Translations under genes and position numbers: made by a program
DNA from: Ehretia macrophylla
Taxonomy: Eukaryota > Streptophyta > Magnoliopsida > Boraginales > Ehretiaceae
Direction of reading: 5' to 3'
Length of the DNA: 64,000 bases
Assembly (NCBI GenBank): GCA_037974665.1
Contig: CM075773.1
Location: 30,287,853-30,351,852, forward strand
Shown here: positions 10,656 to 22,399 of the stretch, piece by piece
Layout of the letters: every line of letters begins with the position of its first letter
Position numbering within the stretch: position 1 is the first letter of the stretch
Notes under the pieces: model-generated
What the model was told of the DNA's origin: nothing
Databases searched by the model: none
Seen by the model: only the letters and a program-made list of their open reading frames with translations

Positions 10656-13600
10656 GGGCCTTACACACGACGTATGATTCAGGACGAAAAAACTGTGCAA
10701 AAGAAGAAAAGTATCCCAAAATATGATGAAAACGTTCTATTTTGGCTTCCAAAAATAGGCGTAGCCAAGCAGGCTTGCTAGTCTATCGTAGAGCTCTCGG
10801 AGAGCTTTCCAATGGTATGCTGGGCGTATCGTAACTCCATACGGATCAAAGGTTATAGGCATTGGAGCGACGAATACCAGGCCACAAGCCCCACGCCCTC
10901 GGTTTGAGGGCCCAGCCTCTATGTGACGTGAAGTTGTCTTGCCTAAGGTGTCGTGGGATTTGGTAATAAAAATGTGATGAATTAGGTTGTCGTCCTTTTC
11001 GCAGCTCACGACGTACCATCTGGGATGGAAAAATAGCGTAAAAGGAGAAAAGTGTCCCAAAACTGATGAAAACGTTCAATTTTGGTCTCCGAAAATAGGT
11101 ACAGCTGAGCAGGCTAGCTGCCATCGTCGTAGAGCTATCGGAGAGCTTTCCAACGATATGCTGTGCGCCGTATAACTCCTTACAAATCAAAAGTTATGGG
11201 CACCGGAGCGACAAATAACTGGTCACAAGCCCCACGTCCTCGGTTTGTGGGCCCAGCCTCTACGTGAAGTGAAGTTGTCTTGCCCAAGGTGCCATGGGAT
11301 TCGATAATAAAACTGTGATGGATTAGTTTTTCATCCTTTTCGATGCTGACGATGTACGATCCGGGACGGAAAAACAGCGCAAAAGAAGAAAATTGTCTTG
11401 AAACTAATAAAAATGTTTGATTTTGGGATACGAAAATAGGCGCAGCCGAGCAAGCTTGGTACCCCCGTTGTAGTGCTCTCGGAGAGCTTTTTAACGATAT
11501 ACTGTACCCCGCGTAACTCATTGCGAATCAAAAGTTATGAGCACCGCAGCAAAGGATACCTGGTCACAAGCCCCACCCCCTCTATTTGTGGGCCCAGCCT
11601 CTATGTGAAGTGAAGTTTTCTTGCCCAAGATGCCATGAGATTCGGTAATGGAAACGTGATAGATTAGGTTGTCGTCCGTTTCGCGGCTCACGACGTACGA
11701 TCCGCGATCACAAAACCCCATTAACGACGAAAAGCATCCCAAAATTGATGAAAACATTCAATTTTGGGCTCCAAAAACAGGCGCAGCCGAGCAAGCTTGT
11801 GGCTCTTGTCGTAGAGCTCTCGGAGAGATTTCCAACGATATGTTGTGCACCGCATAACTCCTTACGGTTCAAAAGTTATGGGCACCGGAGAGACAGATAC
11901 GTGGTCACAGGCCCCACGCCCTCGGTTTGCAGGCCAAGCCTCTACACTAAGCGAAGCTGTCTTGCCCAAGATGCCATGGGATTCGGTAATAAAAAAAGTG
12001 ATAGATTAGGGTGTTGTCCTTTTCGCGGCTCACGTCGTATGATCCGTGATGAAAAAATAGCACAAAAATAGAAAAGTGTCCCATAACTGATGAAACCGTT
12101 TGATTTTGGGCTCCGAAAATAGGTACAGCCTTGTAGGCTAGCTGCCCCTATCATAGAACTCTCGGAGACCTTTCCAACGGTATGCTGTGCGCCGCGAGAC
12201 TCCTTACGGATTAAAAGTTATTGGCACCGGAGCGACGGATACCGGGTCACAAGCCCCACGCCCTCGGTTTGCGGGCCTAGCCTCTACGAGAAGTGAAGTT
12301 GTCTTGCCCAAGGTGCTGTGGGATTCGGTCATAGAAATGTTATGGATTAGGCTGTCGTCCTTGACAAGGCTCACGTCGTACGATTCGGGACAAAAAAAAT
12401 AGCGCAAAAGTAGAAAAGTATCCCGAAACTAATGAAAATGCTCGATTTTGGGCTCCGAAAATAGTCACAGCTGAGAAGGCTTGCTACCCCCGTCGTAGAG
12501 CTCTTGGAGAGCTTTCCAACGGTATGTTGTGCGCAGCGTAACTTCTTACAGATCAAAAGTTATGGCCATTGGAGCGACGGATACCTAGTCACAAGCCCTA
12601 CGCCCTCTGTTTGCGGGCCTAGCCTCTGCGTGAAGTGAAGTTGTCTTGCCCAGGGTGCCGTGGGATTCAGTAATAGAAATGTGATGGATTAGGTTGTCGT
12701 CTTTTTTGCGGCTCGCGACGTACGATTCAGGACGAAAAACCTGCGCAAAAGAAGAAAACGGTCCCAAAACTGATGAAATGGTTTGATTTTGGGCTACGGA
12801 AACAGGCGCAGTCGAGCAGGCTTTTTGCTCCCGTCGTAGAGCTCTCGGAGAGCTTTCCAACAGTATGTTGTGCGCAATGTAACTCCATACGGATCAAAGG
12901 TTATGGGCACTAGAGCGACGGATACCTGGTCACGAGCCCCACGCCCTCGGTTTGAGGGCCCAGCCTCTACGTGAAGTGAAGTTGTCTTGCCCAAGGTGCC
13001 GTGGGATTCGGTAATAAAAATATGATAAATTAGGTTGTTGTCCTTTCCGCGGCTCACGATGTATGATCCAGGACAGAAAAACAGCGTAAAAGAACAAAAG
13101 TGGCACGAAACTGATAAAAATGTTCAATTTTGGGCTTCAAAAATAGGCATAGCCGAGTAGGCTTGTTGCCCCCGTCTTAGAGCTATCGGAGGGCTTTCCA
13201 ACGGTACGCTGTGCGCCGTGTAACTCGTTACGGATCAAAAGTTATGGGAACCAGAGCGACAGAGACCTGGTCACAAGCCCCACGCCTTCAGTTTGCGGGC
13301 CCAACCTCTACATAAAACGAAGTTGTCTTGCCCAAGTTGCCGTGGGATTCGATAATAGAAATGTGATGGATTAGGTTGTCGTCCGTTTCGCATCTCACGA
13401 CGTACGATCCGGGATGAAAAAACAGCACAAAAGAAGAAAAGTGTCCCGAAACTACTGAAAACGTTTGATTTTGGGCTCCGAAAATAGGCGCAGCCAAGCA
13501 AGCGGGGTACCCCCGTCATAGAGCTCTCGGAGAGCTTTCCAACGGTATGTTGTGCGCCGCGTAACTCCTTACGGATCAAAAGTTATGAGCACCACTGCGA

Positions 13601-16600
13601 CGGATACTAGGTCATAAGTCCCATGCCCTCGGTTTGCGGGCCTAGCCTTTACGTGAAGTAAAGTTGTCTTACCCAAGGTTCCGTGGGATTCGGTAATAGA
13701 AAAGTGATGGATTAGGTTGTCGACCTTTTTGCGGCACACGACTACGATCCAGGATGAAAAAACTGCACAAAAGAAGAAAACTGTCCCTATACTTATGAAA
13801 ATGATCAATTTTGGGCTCCAAAAACAAGTGTAGCCGAGTAGGCTTGCTGCTCCCGTCGTAGAGATCGCGGAGTGCTTTCGAACGGTATGCTGTGCACAAC
13901 GTAACTCCATACGGATCAAAGGTTATAGGCACCGGAGCGACGGATACCTGCTCACAAGCCCCATGTCCTCGGTTTGAGGGCCCAGCCTCTACATGAAGTG
14001 AAGTTGTCTTGCCCAAAGTGCCGTTGGATTTGCTAATAAAAATGTGATGGATTAGGTTGTCGTCCTTTTCACGGCCCACGACGTATAATCCGGGATAGAA
14101 AAATAGTGTAAAAGGAGAAAAATGTCTCAAAATTAATGAAAATGTTCAATTTTGGGCTCCTAAAATAGGCACAGCCGAGCAGGCTTGCTGCCCCCGTCAT
14201 AGAGCTATCGGAGAGCTTTCCAACGGTATGCTGTGCGTCGCGTAACTCCTTACGGATCAAAAGTTATGGCCACTGGAGCCATGGATACCTAGTCACAAGC
14301 CCCACACCCTCGGTTTGAGGGCCCCGCCTCTACGTGAAGTGAAATTGTCTTGCCCAAGGTGTTGTGGGATTTGATAATCAAAATGTGATAGATTAGGTTG
14401 TCGTCCTTTTCCCGGCTCACGACGTATGACCGGGACGAAAAAACAGCACAAAAGAAGAAAAGTATCCCAAAACTGATGAAAATGTTTGATTTTGGGCTTT
14501 GAAAATAGGCGCAATTGAGCAAGCTCGATGTCCCCACTGTAGAGCTCTCGGAGAGCTTTCCAACGGTATGTTGTGCACAGTGTAACTCCTTACGGATCAA
14601 AAGTTATGAGCACCGCAGCGATAGATACCAGGTCACAAGCCCCACGCCCTCTATTTGCGGGCCCAGCCTCTACGTGAAGTGAAGTTGTCTTGCCCAAGGT
14701 GTAGTGGGATTCGGTAATAGAAATGTGATTGATTAGATTGTCGTCCTTTTCGCGGCTCACGACGTATGATTCAGGACGAAAAAACTACGCAAAAGAAGAA
14801 AAGTGTCCCAAAATTGATGAAAATGTTCTATTTTGGGTTTCAAAAATAGGCGCAGTCAAGTAGGCTTACTGGTCCGTCGTAGAGCTCTTGGAAAGCTTTC
14901 CAACGGTATGCTGTGTGCATCGTAACTCCATACGGATCAAAGGTTATGGGCATTAGAGCGATGAATACCTGGCCACAAGCCCCACGCCCTCGGTTTGAGG
15001 GCCCAGCCTCTACGTGACGTGAAGTTGTCTTGCCCAAGGTGCCGTGGGATTTGGTAATAAAAAGGTGATGGATTAGGTTGTCATCCTTTTCGCAGCTCAC
15101 GATGTACCATCCGGGACAGAAAAACAGCGTAAAATGAGAAAAGTATCCCAAAATTAATGAAAACGTTCAATTTTCGAATCCAAAAATAGACACAACTGAG
15201 TAAGTTAGCTGCCCCCATCGTAGAGCTATCGGAAAGCTTTCCAACGATATGCTGTGCGCCGTGTAACTCCTTACGGATCAAAAGTTATGTCCACCGGAGC
15301 GACGGATACCTGGTCACAAGCCCCACGCCCTCGGTTTGAGGGCCCAGCCTCTTTGTGAAGTGAAGTTGTCTTGCCCAAGGTGCCGTGGGATTCGATAATA
15401 AAACTGTGATGGATTAGGTTGTCGTCATTTTCGCAGCTCACGACGTACGATCCGGGACGGAAAAACAGCGTAAAAGAAGAAAAGTGCCCCGAGTAGGATT
15501 GTGGCTCTTGTCGTAGAGCTCTCGGAGAGCTTTTCAACGGTATGCTGTGCACCGCGTAATTCCTTACGGATCAAAAGTTATGGGCACTGGAGAGACGGAT
15601 ACCTGGTCACAAGCCCACCGCCCTCGGTTTGATGGCACAGCCCCTACGTGAAGAGAAGTTGTCTTGCCTAAGGTGCCATGTTATTCGGTAATAAAAACGT
15701 GATGGATTAGGCTGTCGTCCTTTTCGCAGCTCACTTGGTACGATCCGGACGAAAAAACAGCGCAAAAGAAGAAAAGTGGCCTGAAACTGATGAAAATATT
15801 TGATTTTGGGCTCCGAAAACAGGCGCAGCCAAGCAAGCTGTTTGGCCCCGTCGTAGAGTTCTCGAAGAGCTTTCCAACGGTATGATGTGCGCCGCATAAC
15901 TTCTTACGAATCAAAAGTTATAAGCACAGCAGCGATGGATACCAAGTCACAAGCCCCACGCCATCTGTTTGCAGGCCCAACCTCTACGTGAAGTGAAGTT
16001 GTCATGCCCAAGGTGTCGTGGGATTCAGTAATAGAAATGTGATTGATTAGGTTGTCGTCCTTTCCGCGGCACACGACGAACGATCCGGAACGAAAAAACT
16101 GCGTAAAAGAAAAAAAGTGTCTCGAAACTGATGGAAACATTCGATAATGGGCTCTAAAAACAGGCGCAAACGAGCAAGCTCGGTGCCCCCGTTGTAGAGC
16201 TCTCGGAGAGCTTTCCAACGGTATGCTATGCGTCACCTAACTTCTTACGGATCAAAAGTTATGGGCACCGGAGCGACGGATACCTGGTCACAAGCCCATG
16301 CCCTCTGTTTGCGGGCCCTGCCTCTACGTGAAGTGAAGTTGTCTTGCCCAAGGTGCCATTTGATTCGGTAATAGACATGTGATGGATTAGGTTGTCATCC
16401 TTTTAACGGCTCACGACATGCGATCCGGGACGGAAAAACAGTGCAAAAAAAGAAAAGTGTCCCGAAACGGATGAAAACGTTCAATTTTGGGATCTGAAAA
16501 TAGGCGCAACCGAGCAAACTTGGTACCCCCGTCATACAACTCTCGGAGAGCTTTCCAACGGTATGCTGTGCGCCGCGTAACTCCTTACGGATCAAAAGTT

Positions 16601-18575
16601 ATGAGCCCCGGAGCGACGGATACCTGGTCATAAGCCCTACGCCCTCTATTTGCGGGCCCTGCCTCTACATAAAGTGAAGTTGTCTTGTCCAAGGTGCTGT
16701 GTGATTCAGTAATAGAAATGTGATGGATTAAGTTGTCATCCCTTTCGCGGCTCACGACGTACGATCCGGGACCCAAAAACAGCACAAAAGAAGAAAAGTG
16801 TACCGAAACTGATGAAAACATTCAATTTTGGACTAGAAAAACAAGCGCAACAGAGTAGGCAAGGTACCCCCATCATAGGGCTCTCAGAGAGCTTTCCAAC
16901 GGTTTGTTGTGCGCCTTGTAACTCCTTACTGATCAAAAGTTATGAGCACCGGAGCGGCGGATACCTGGTCACAAGCCCCACGCCTTCTCGTTGCCGGCCC
17001 AGCCTCTATGTGAAGTGAAGTTGTCTTGCCGAAGGTGCCATGTGATTCGATAATAGAAATGTGATGGATTAGGTTGTCATCCTTTTCGCGGCTAACAGCG
17101 TACGATCCGGGACGGAAAAATAGCGCAAACGAAGAAAAGTATCCCAAAATTGATGAAAATGTTCGATTTTGGGCTCCGAAAAAAGGCGCTGCCAAACAGG
17201 CTTGCTGCACACATCGTAGAGCTCTCGGAGAGCTTTCCAACGGTTTGCTGTGCGCCGCGTAACTTCTTGCGGATCAAAAGTTATGAGTACCGGAACGACA
17301 GATACCTAGTAATAAGCCCCACGCCCTCTATTTGCGAGCCTAGCCTCTACGTGAAGTGAAGTTGTCTTCGTAAGGTGTCGTGTGATTCAGTTTTAGAAAT
17401 GTGATGAATTAGGTTGTCGTCCTTTTCGCGCCTCACGACGTACGATCCGTGATGGAAAAACAGCGTAAAAGAAGAAAAGTGTCCCAAAACTTATGAAAAT
17501 GTTCGATTTTGGGCACCGAAAATAGGCGCAGCCAAGCAGGCTAGGTGCCCCCATCGTAGAGCTCTCAGAGAGCTTTCCAACGGTATGTTGTGCGTCGCGT
17601 AACTCCTTACAGATCAAAAGTTATGGGCATCGGAGCGACAGATGCCTGGTCACAAGCCCAACGCCCTCTGTTTGCGGGCCTTGCCTCTACATGAAGTGAA
17701 GTAGTCTTGCCCAAGGTGTCGTGTGATTCGGTAATAGAAATGTGATGGATTAGGTTGTCGTCATTTTCGCGGCTAACAACGTACGATCCGGGACAAAAAA
17801 ATAGCTCAATAGAAGAAAGTGTCACGAAACTATTGAAAACGTTCGATTTTGGGCTTCGAAAACTGGTGCAGCCGGGCAAGCTTGGTGCCCCCCGTCGTAG
17901 AGCTCTAGGAGAGCTTTCCAACCGTATGTTTTGCGCCGCATAATTCCTTGCCGATCAAAAGTTATGAGCCCCGGAGTGACGGATACTTGGTCATAAGCCC
18001 CACGCCCTCTGTTTGTGGGCCCTGCCTCTACGTGAAATGAAGTTGTCTTGCCCAAGGTGCCGTGTGATTCGATAATAAAAATGTGATAGATTAGGTTGTC
18101 GTCCTTTTCGCAGGTCACGACGTACGATCTGGGATGAAAAAATAGCGCAAAAGAAGAAAAGTGTCCCAAAACAGATGAAAACGTTCGATTTTGGGCTCCG
18201 AAAACTAGCGCAGCCGAGCAAGCTTCATGCCCCCATCGTAGAGCTCTCGGAGAGCTTTCCAACAGATTGTTGTACGCCGCGTAACTCCTTACGGATCAAA
18301 AGTTATGAGCACCGTATCGACAGATACCTGGTCATAAGCCCCATGCCCTCTATTAGCGGGCCTTGCCTCTACGTGAATTGAAGTTGTCTTGCCCAAGGTG
18401 CCATGTGATTCGGTAATAGAAATGTGATAGATTAGGTTGTCGTCCTTTTTGCGGCTCACGACGTACGATCCGGGACGGAAAAATAGCGTAAACGAAGAAT
18501 GTGTCCCAAAACTGAAGAAATATTCGATTTTGGTCTCCAAAAATAGGCACAGCCAAGCAGGGTTGGTGCCCCTAT

Positions 18576-18696
18576 TCTATGGCCCTTCGCCGAGCATGCC
18601 TTGAAAGTTTAGCCTCTTCAAGCTATCCAATAGCGAATCTTTCATCTGGAATCCGTCCAAGTACCGGTTCCCGTCCTTGATAAGGAATCTCTCCTC
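18576..18696. other. 121-bp non-satellite insert within a monomer
   Basis: Monomers normally run from GGTGCCCC through a short GTAGA segment into GCTCTCGGAG. Here about 121 unrelated bases separate GGTGCCCCTAT from GCTCTCGGAGGG. The related monomer at about 30869-30960, which shares the rare GGTCTCCAAAAATAGGCAC phrase, lacks the insert. On the minus strand the whole insert reads as one open frame ending in a stop, with residues such as RYLDGFQMKDSLLDSL and LNFQGMLGEGP. It could be a captured exon or organelle fragment. I do not recognise the protein. Confidence 0.8.
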
Positions 18697-19689
18697 GCTC
18701 TCGGAGGGCTTTCCAACGGTATGCTGTGCTCCGTGTAACTCCTTGCGGGTCAAAAGTTATGGGCACTGGAGCGACGGATACCTGGTCACAAGCCCCACGC
18801 CCTCCATTTGCGGGCCCAGCCTCTATGTGAAGTAAAGTAGTCTTGCCCAAGGTGCCGTGTGATTCAGTAATAGAAATGTGATGGATTAGGTTGTCTTCCT
18901 TTTCGCGACTCACGACCTATAATCAGGGATGAAAAAATAGCATAAAAGAAGAAAAGTGTCCCAAAACTTACGAAAATGTTCGATTTTAGACTCTGAAAAC
19001 AGGCGCAGCCGAGAAAACTTGGTGCCCCTGTCGTAGAGCTCTCGGAGAGCTTTCAACGGTATACTGTGCGCCGCGTAACTCCGTATGTATCAAAAGTTAT
19101 AAGCACTGGAACGACAGATACCTTGCCACATGCTCCACGCACTCTGTTAGCGGGCCCAGCCTCTACATGAAGTGAAGTTGTCTTGCCCAAGGTGCCATAT
19201 GATTCGGTAATAGAAATGTGATGGATTAGGTTGTCATCCTTTTCGCGGCTCACGACGTACGATCCGGGACGGAAAAACAGCGTAAAAGAAGAAAAGTGTC
19301 CCAAAACTTATGAAAATGTTCGATTTTGGGCTCCGAAAATAGGAGCAGCCGAGCAAGCAAGGTGCCCCCATCGTAGAGCTCTCAGAGAGCTTTCCAACGG
19401 TATACTGTACGCCTCAAAACTCCTTACGGATCAAAAGTTATGGGCACCGGAGCAATAGAGACTTGGTCCCAAGCCCCACGCCCTCGGTTTGTAGGCCCAG
19501 TCTCTATGTGAATTGAAGTTGTCTTGCCCAAGGTGCCATGGGATTCGATAATAGAAATGTAATGGATTTGGTTGTCGTTCTTTTCGCGGCTCACAACGTA
19601 CGATTTGGGACTAAAAAATAGCCCAAAAGTAGAACAGTGTCCCGAAACTGATGAAAACATTCAATTTTAGGCTCCGAAAATAGGCGCAA

Positions 19690-20720
19690 CCGAGCACGCT
19701 ATGTGCCCCCATTGTAGAGCTCTTAGAGAGCTTTCCAACGGTATGCTGTGTACCGCGTAACTCGTTACGAATCAAAAGATATGGGCACCCGAGCGACGAA
19801 TACCTAGTCACAAGCCCTACGCCCTCTTTTTGCGGGTCGTGCCTCTAGGTAAAGTGAAGTTGTCTTGCCCAATGTGCTGTGGGATTCGATAATAGAAATG
19901 TGATAGATTAGGTTGTCGTCCTTTTCACGGCTCACGACGAACGATCCGGGACGAAAAAATAGTGCAAAAGAAGAAAAGGGTCCCGAAACTAATGAAAATG
20001 TTCGATTTTCAGCTTCGAAAATAGGTGCAGCAGTGCAAGCTTGGTCCCCCTATCGTAGAGCTCTCGGAGAGCTTTCAAACAGATTGCTATGCGCCGCGTA
20101 ACTCCTTACGGATCAAATGTTATGAGCACCGGAGCGACGGATACCTGGTCATAAGCCCCATGCCCTGTGTTTGCGGGCCCTGCCTCTACGTGGAATGAAG
20201 TTGTCTTGCCCAAGGTGCTGTGTGATTTGGTAATAGAAATGTGATGGATTAGGTTGTCGTCCTTTTTGCGGATCACAACGTACGATTCGGGACGAAAAAA
20301 TAGCGTAAAAGAAGAATAGTGTCCCAAAACTTATGAAAATGTACGATTTTGGGCTCCAAAAAAGGCGCAGCCGAGCAGGCTAGGTGCCCCCATCGTAGAG
20401 CTCTTAGAGAGCTTTCCAACGGTATGCTGTGCCCCGCGTAGCTCCTTACGGATCAAAAGTTATGGGCACCGGAGCGACGGATACCTGGTCATATGCCCCA
20501 CGCCCTCTGTTTGCGGGCCCGTCCTCTACGTGAAGTAAAGTTGTCTTACCTAAGGTGTCGTGTGACTCGGTAATAAAAATGTGATGGATTGGTTGCCGTC
20601 CTTTTCGTGGCTCACTACGTACGATCCGAGACGGAAATATAGCGTAAAAGAACAAATGTGTCCCAAAACTTGTGAAAATGTTTGATTTTGGGCTCCGAAA
20701 ATAGGCACAGCCGAGCAAGC
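19690..20720. repeat. satellite block duplicated about 10.2 kb downstream (copy 1)
   Basis: Three successive monomers carry rare variants in this order: CACGCTATGTGCCCC (19695), AAAAGATATGGGCAC (about 19775), then CCAACAGATTGC-like and CATATGCCCCACGCCCT (20490) with GGCCCGTCCT. The same order occurs at 29911-30740, shifted by 10215 bp, about 30 monomers. Confidence 0.75.
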
Positions 20721-22399
20721 TAGGTTCCCCACTGTAGAGCTCTCAGAGAGCTTTCCAACGGTATGCTATGCGCCGCGTAACTCCTTATGGATCAAAAGTT
20801 ATGGGCACCGGAGCGACGGATACCTTGTCATAAGCTCCACGCCCTCTGTTTGCGGGCCCTGCCTCTATGTGAAGTGAAGTACTCTTGCCCAAGGTGCCAT
20901 TTGATTCGGTAATAGAAATGTGATGGATTAGGTTGTTGTCCTTTTCGTTGCTCTCGACGTACGATCCGGGACGGAAAAACAGTGTAAAAGATGAAAAGTG
21001 TCACGAAACTGTTGAAAACATTTGATTTTGGGCTCCGAAAACTGGCACAGCCGTGCAAGGTTGGTGCCCCCGTAGTAAAGCTCTCAGAAAGCTTTCCACC
21101 GGTATGTTTTGTGCCGCATAACTCCTTACAGATCAAAAGTTATGAGACACGGAGCGACTGATACCTGGTCATATGCCCTACGCCCTCTGTTTGTGGGCCC
21201 TGCCTCTACATAAAGTGAAGTTGTCTTGCCCAAAGAGCTGTGTGATTCGATAATAGATGTGTGATGGATTAGGTTGTCGTCCTTTTCACGGCTCACGACA
21301 TACGATCCGGGCTGAAAAAATAGCGCAAAAGAAGAAAAGTGTCCCAAAACTGATGAAAACGTTCGATTTTGGGCTCCAAAAATAGGTGCAGCCGAGCAAG
21401 CTTGGTGCTCCCATCGTAGTGCTCTCGGTGAGCTTTACAACAGATTGTTGTTCTCCGCGTAACCCCTTACGGACAAAAGTTATGAGCACTGGAGCGACGG
21501 ATACCTTGTCATAAGCCTCACGCCGTTTGTTAGCGGGCCCTGCCTCTACATGAAGTGAAGTTGTCTTGACCAAGGAGCCATGTGATTCGGTAATAGAAAT
21601 GTGATGGATTAGGTTGTCATCCTTTTCACGACTCACGACTCACGATCCGGGACAGAAAAATAGCATAAAAGAAGAAAAGTGTCCAGAAACTGATGAAAAC
21701 TTTCGATTTTGGGCTCCAAACATAGGCGCAGCCGAGCAGGCTTGGTGCCCCCATCGTAGAGCTCTCGGAGAGCATTCTAACGGTATGATGTACGCCTCGT
21801 AACTCCTTACGGATCAATAGTTATGGGCACCGGAGCGACGGATACCTGGTTTCTAGCCCACTCCCTCTGTTTGCAGGCCCTGCCTCTATGTGAAGTGAAG
21901 TTGTCTTGCCCAAGGTGTCATGTGATTCGGTAATAGAAATGTGATGGATTAGGTTGTCGTCCTTTTTGCAGCTCACGACGTACTATCTGGGACAAAAAAA
22001 TTGCATAAAAGAAGAAAAGTATCCTGAAACTGATGAAAACGTTAGATTTTGGGCTCCGAAAATAGGCACAGCCCAGCAAACTAGGTGCCCCTATCGTAGA
22101 GCTCCCGGAGAGCTTTCCAACGGTATGGTGTGCGCCACGTAACTCCTTACGTATGAAAAGTTATGAGCACCGGAGCGACGGATACCTTGTCATATGCTCC
22201 ACGCCCTCTGTTTGCGGGCCCTGCCTCTACATGAAGTGAAGTTGTCTTGCCCAAGGTACCATGCGATTCGGTAATAGAAATGTGATGGATTAGGATGTCA
22301 TCCTTTTGGCGGCTCACGACGTACGATCTGGGACGAAAGAATAGCGCAAAAGAAGAAAAGTGTCCAAAAATTGATGAAAATATTCGATTTTGGGCTCCA

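Larger units (their letters stand above)
1..10665 (-). mobile_element. Ty3/gypsy element, Tekay/Del-like chromovirus, partial (5' LTR to RNase H)
   Basis: Read on the minus strand the order is 5' LTR (10665 to 7073), primer-binding site, gag, then protease-RT-RNase H, which is the Ty3/gypsy order. The RNase H part carries the phrase [10 protein letters not shown] followed by NMRQRRW, and RT carries [12 protein letters not shown] and [12 protein letters not shown], as in plant chromoviruses. The very long LTR and the two zinc knuckles fit the Tekay/Del lineage. The integrase, the chromodomain expected for this lineage, and the 3' LTR must lie left of the window. The element sits in the 341-bp satellite: array sequence begins directly at 10666. 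It is broken, with a few breaks in the visible coding part plus one nested LTR (2528-6200). Family-level call is firm; the lineage is inferred from motifs read by eye. Confidence 0.85.
7073..10665 (-). mobile_element. 5' LTR of the left-edge gypsy element (3593 bp)
   Basis: On the minus strand it starts TGTAAGGCCCAACC (10665) and ends GGTTGGGGCGTGACA (7073), so it has the TG...CA ends of an LTR. It is joined to the primer-binding site on the 7073 side and to satellite on the other. Landmarks shared with the other copies are a degenerate array of about 20-bp units at the U3 start (10443-10655), a purine-rich tract (9909-9978), a pair of repeats of about 210 bp (9030-9430), and a GC-richer stretch at 8030-8240. 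The bases CACGA after the terminus (10666-10670) are where a target duplication would lie; its partner is outside the window. Confidence 0.85.
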
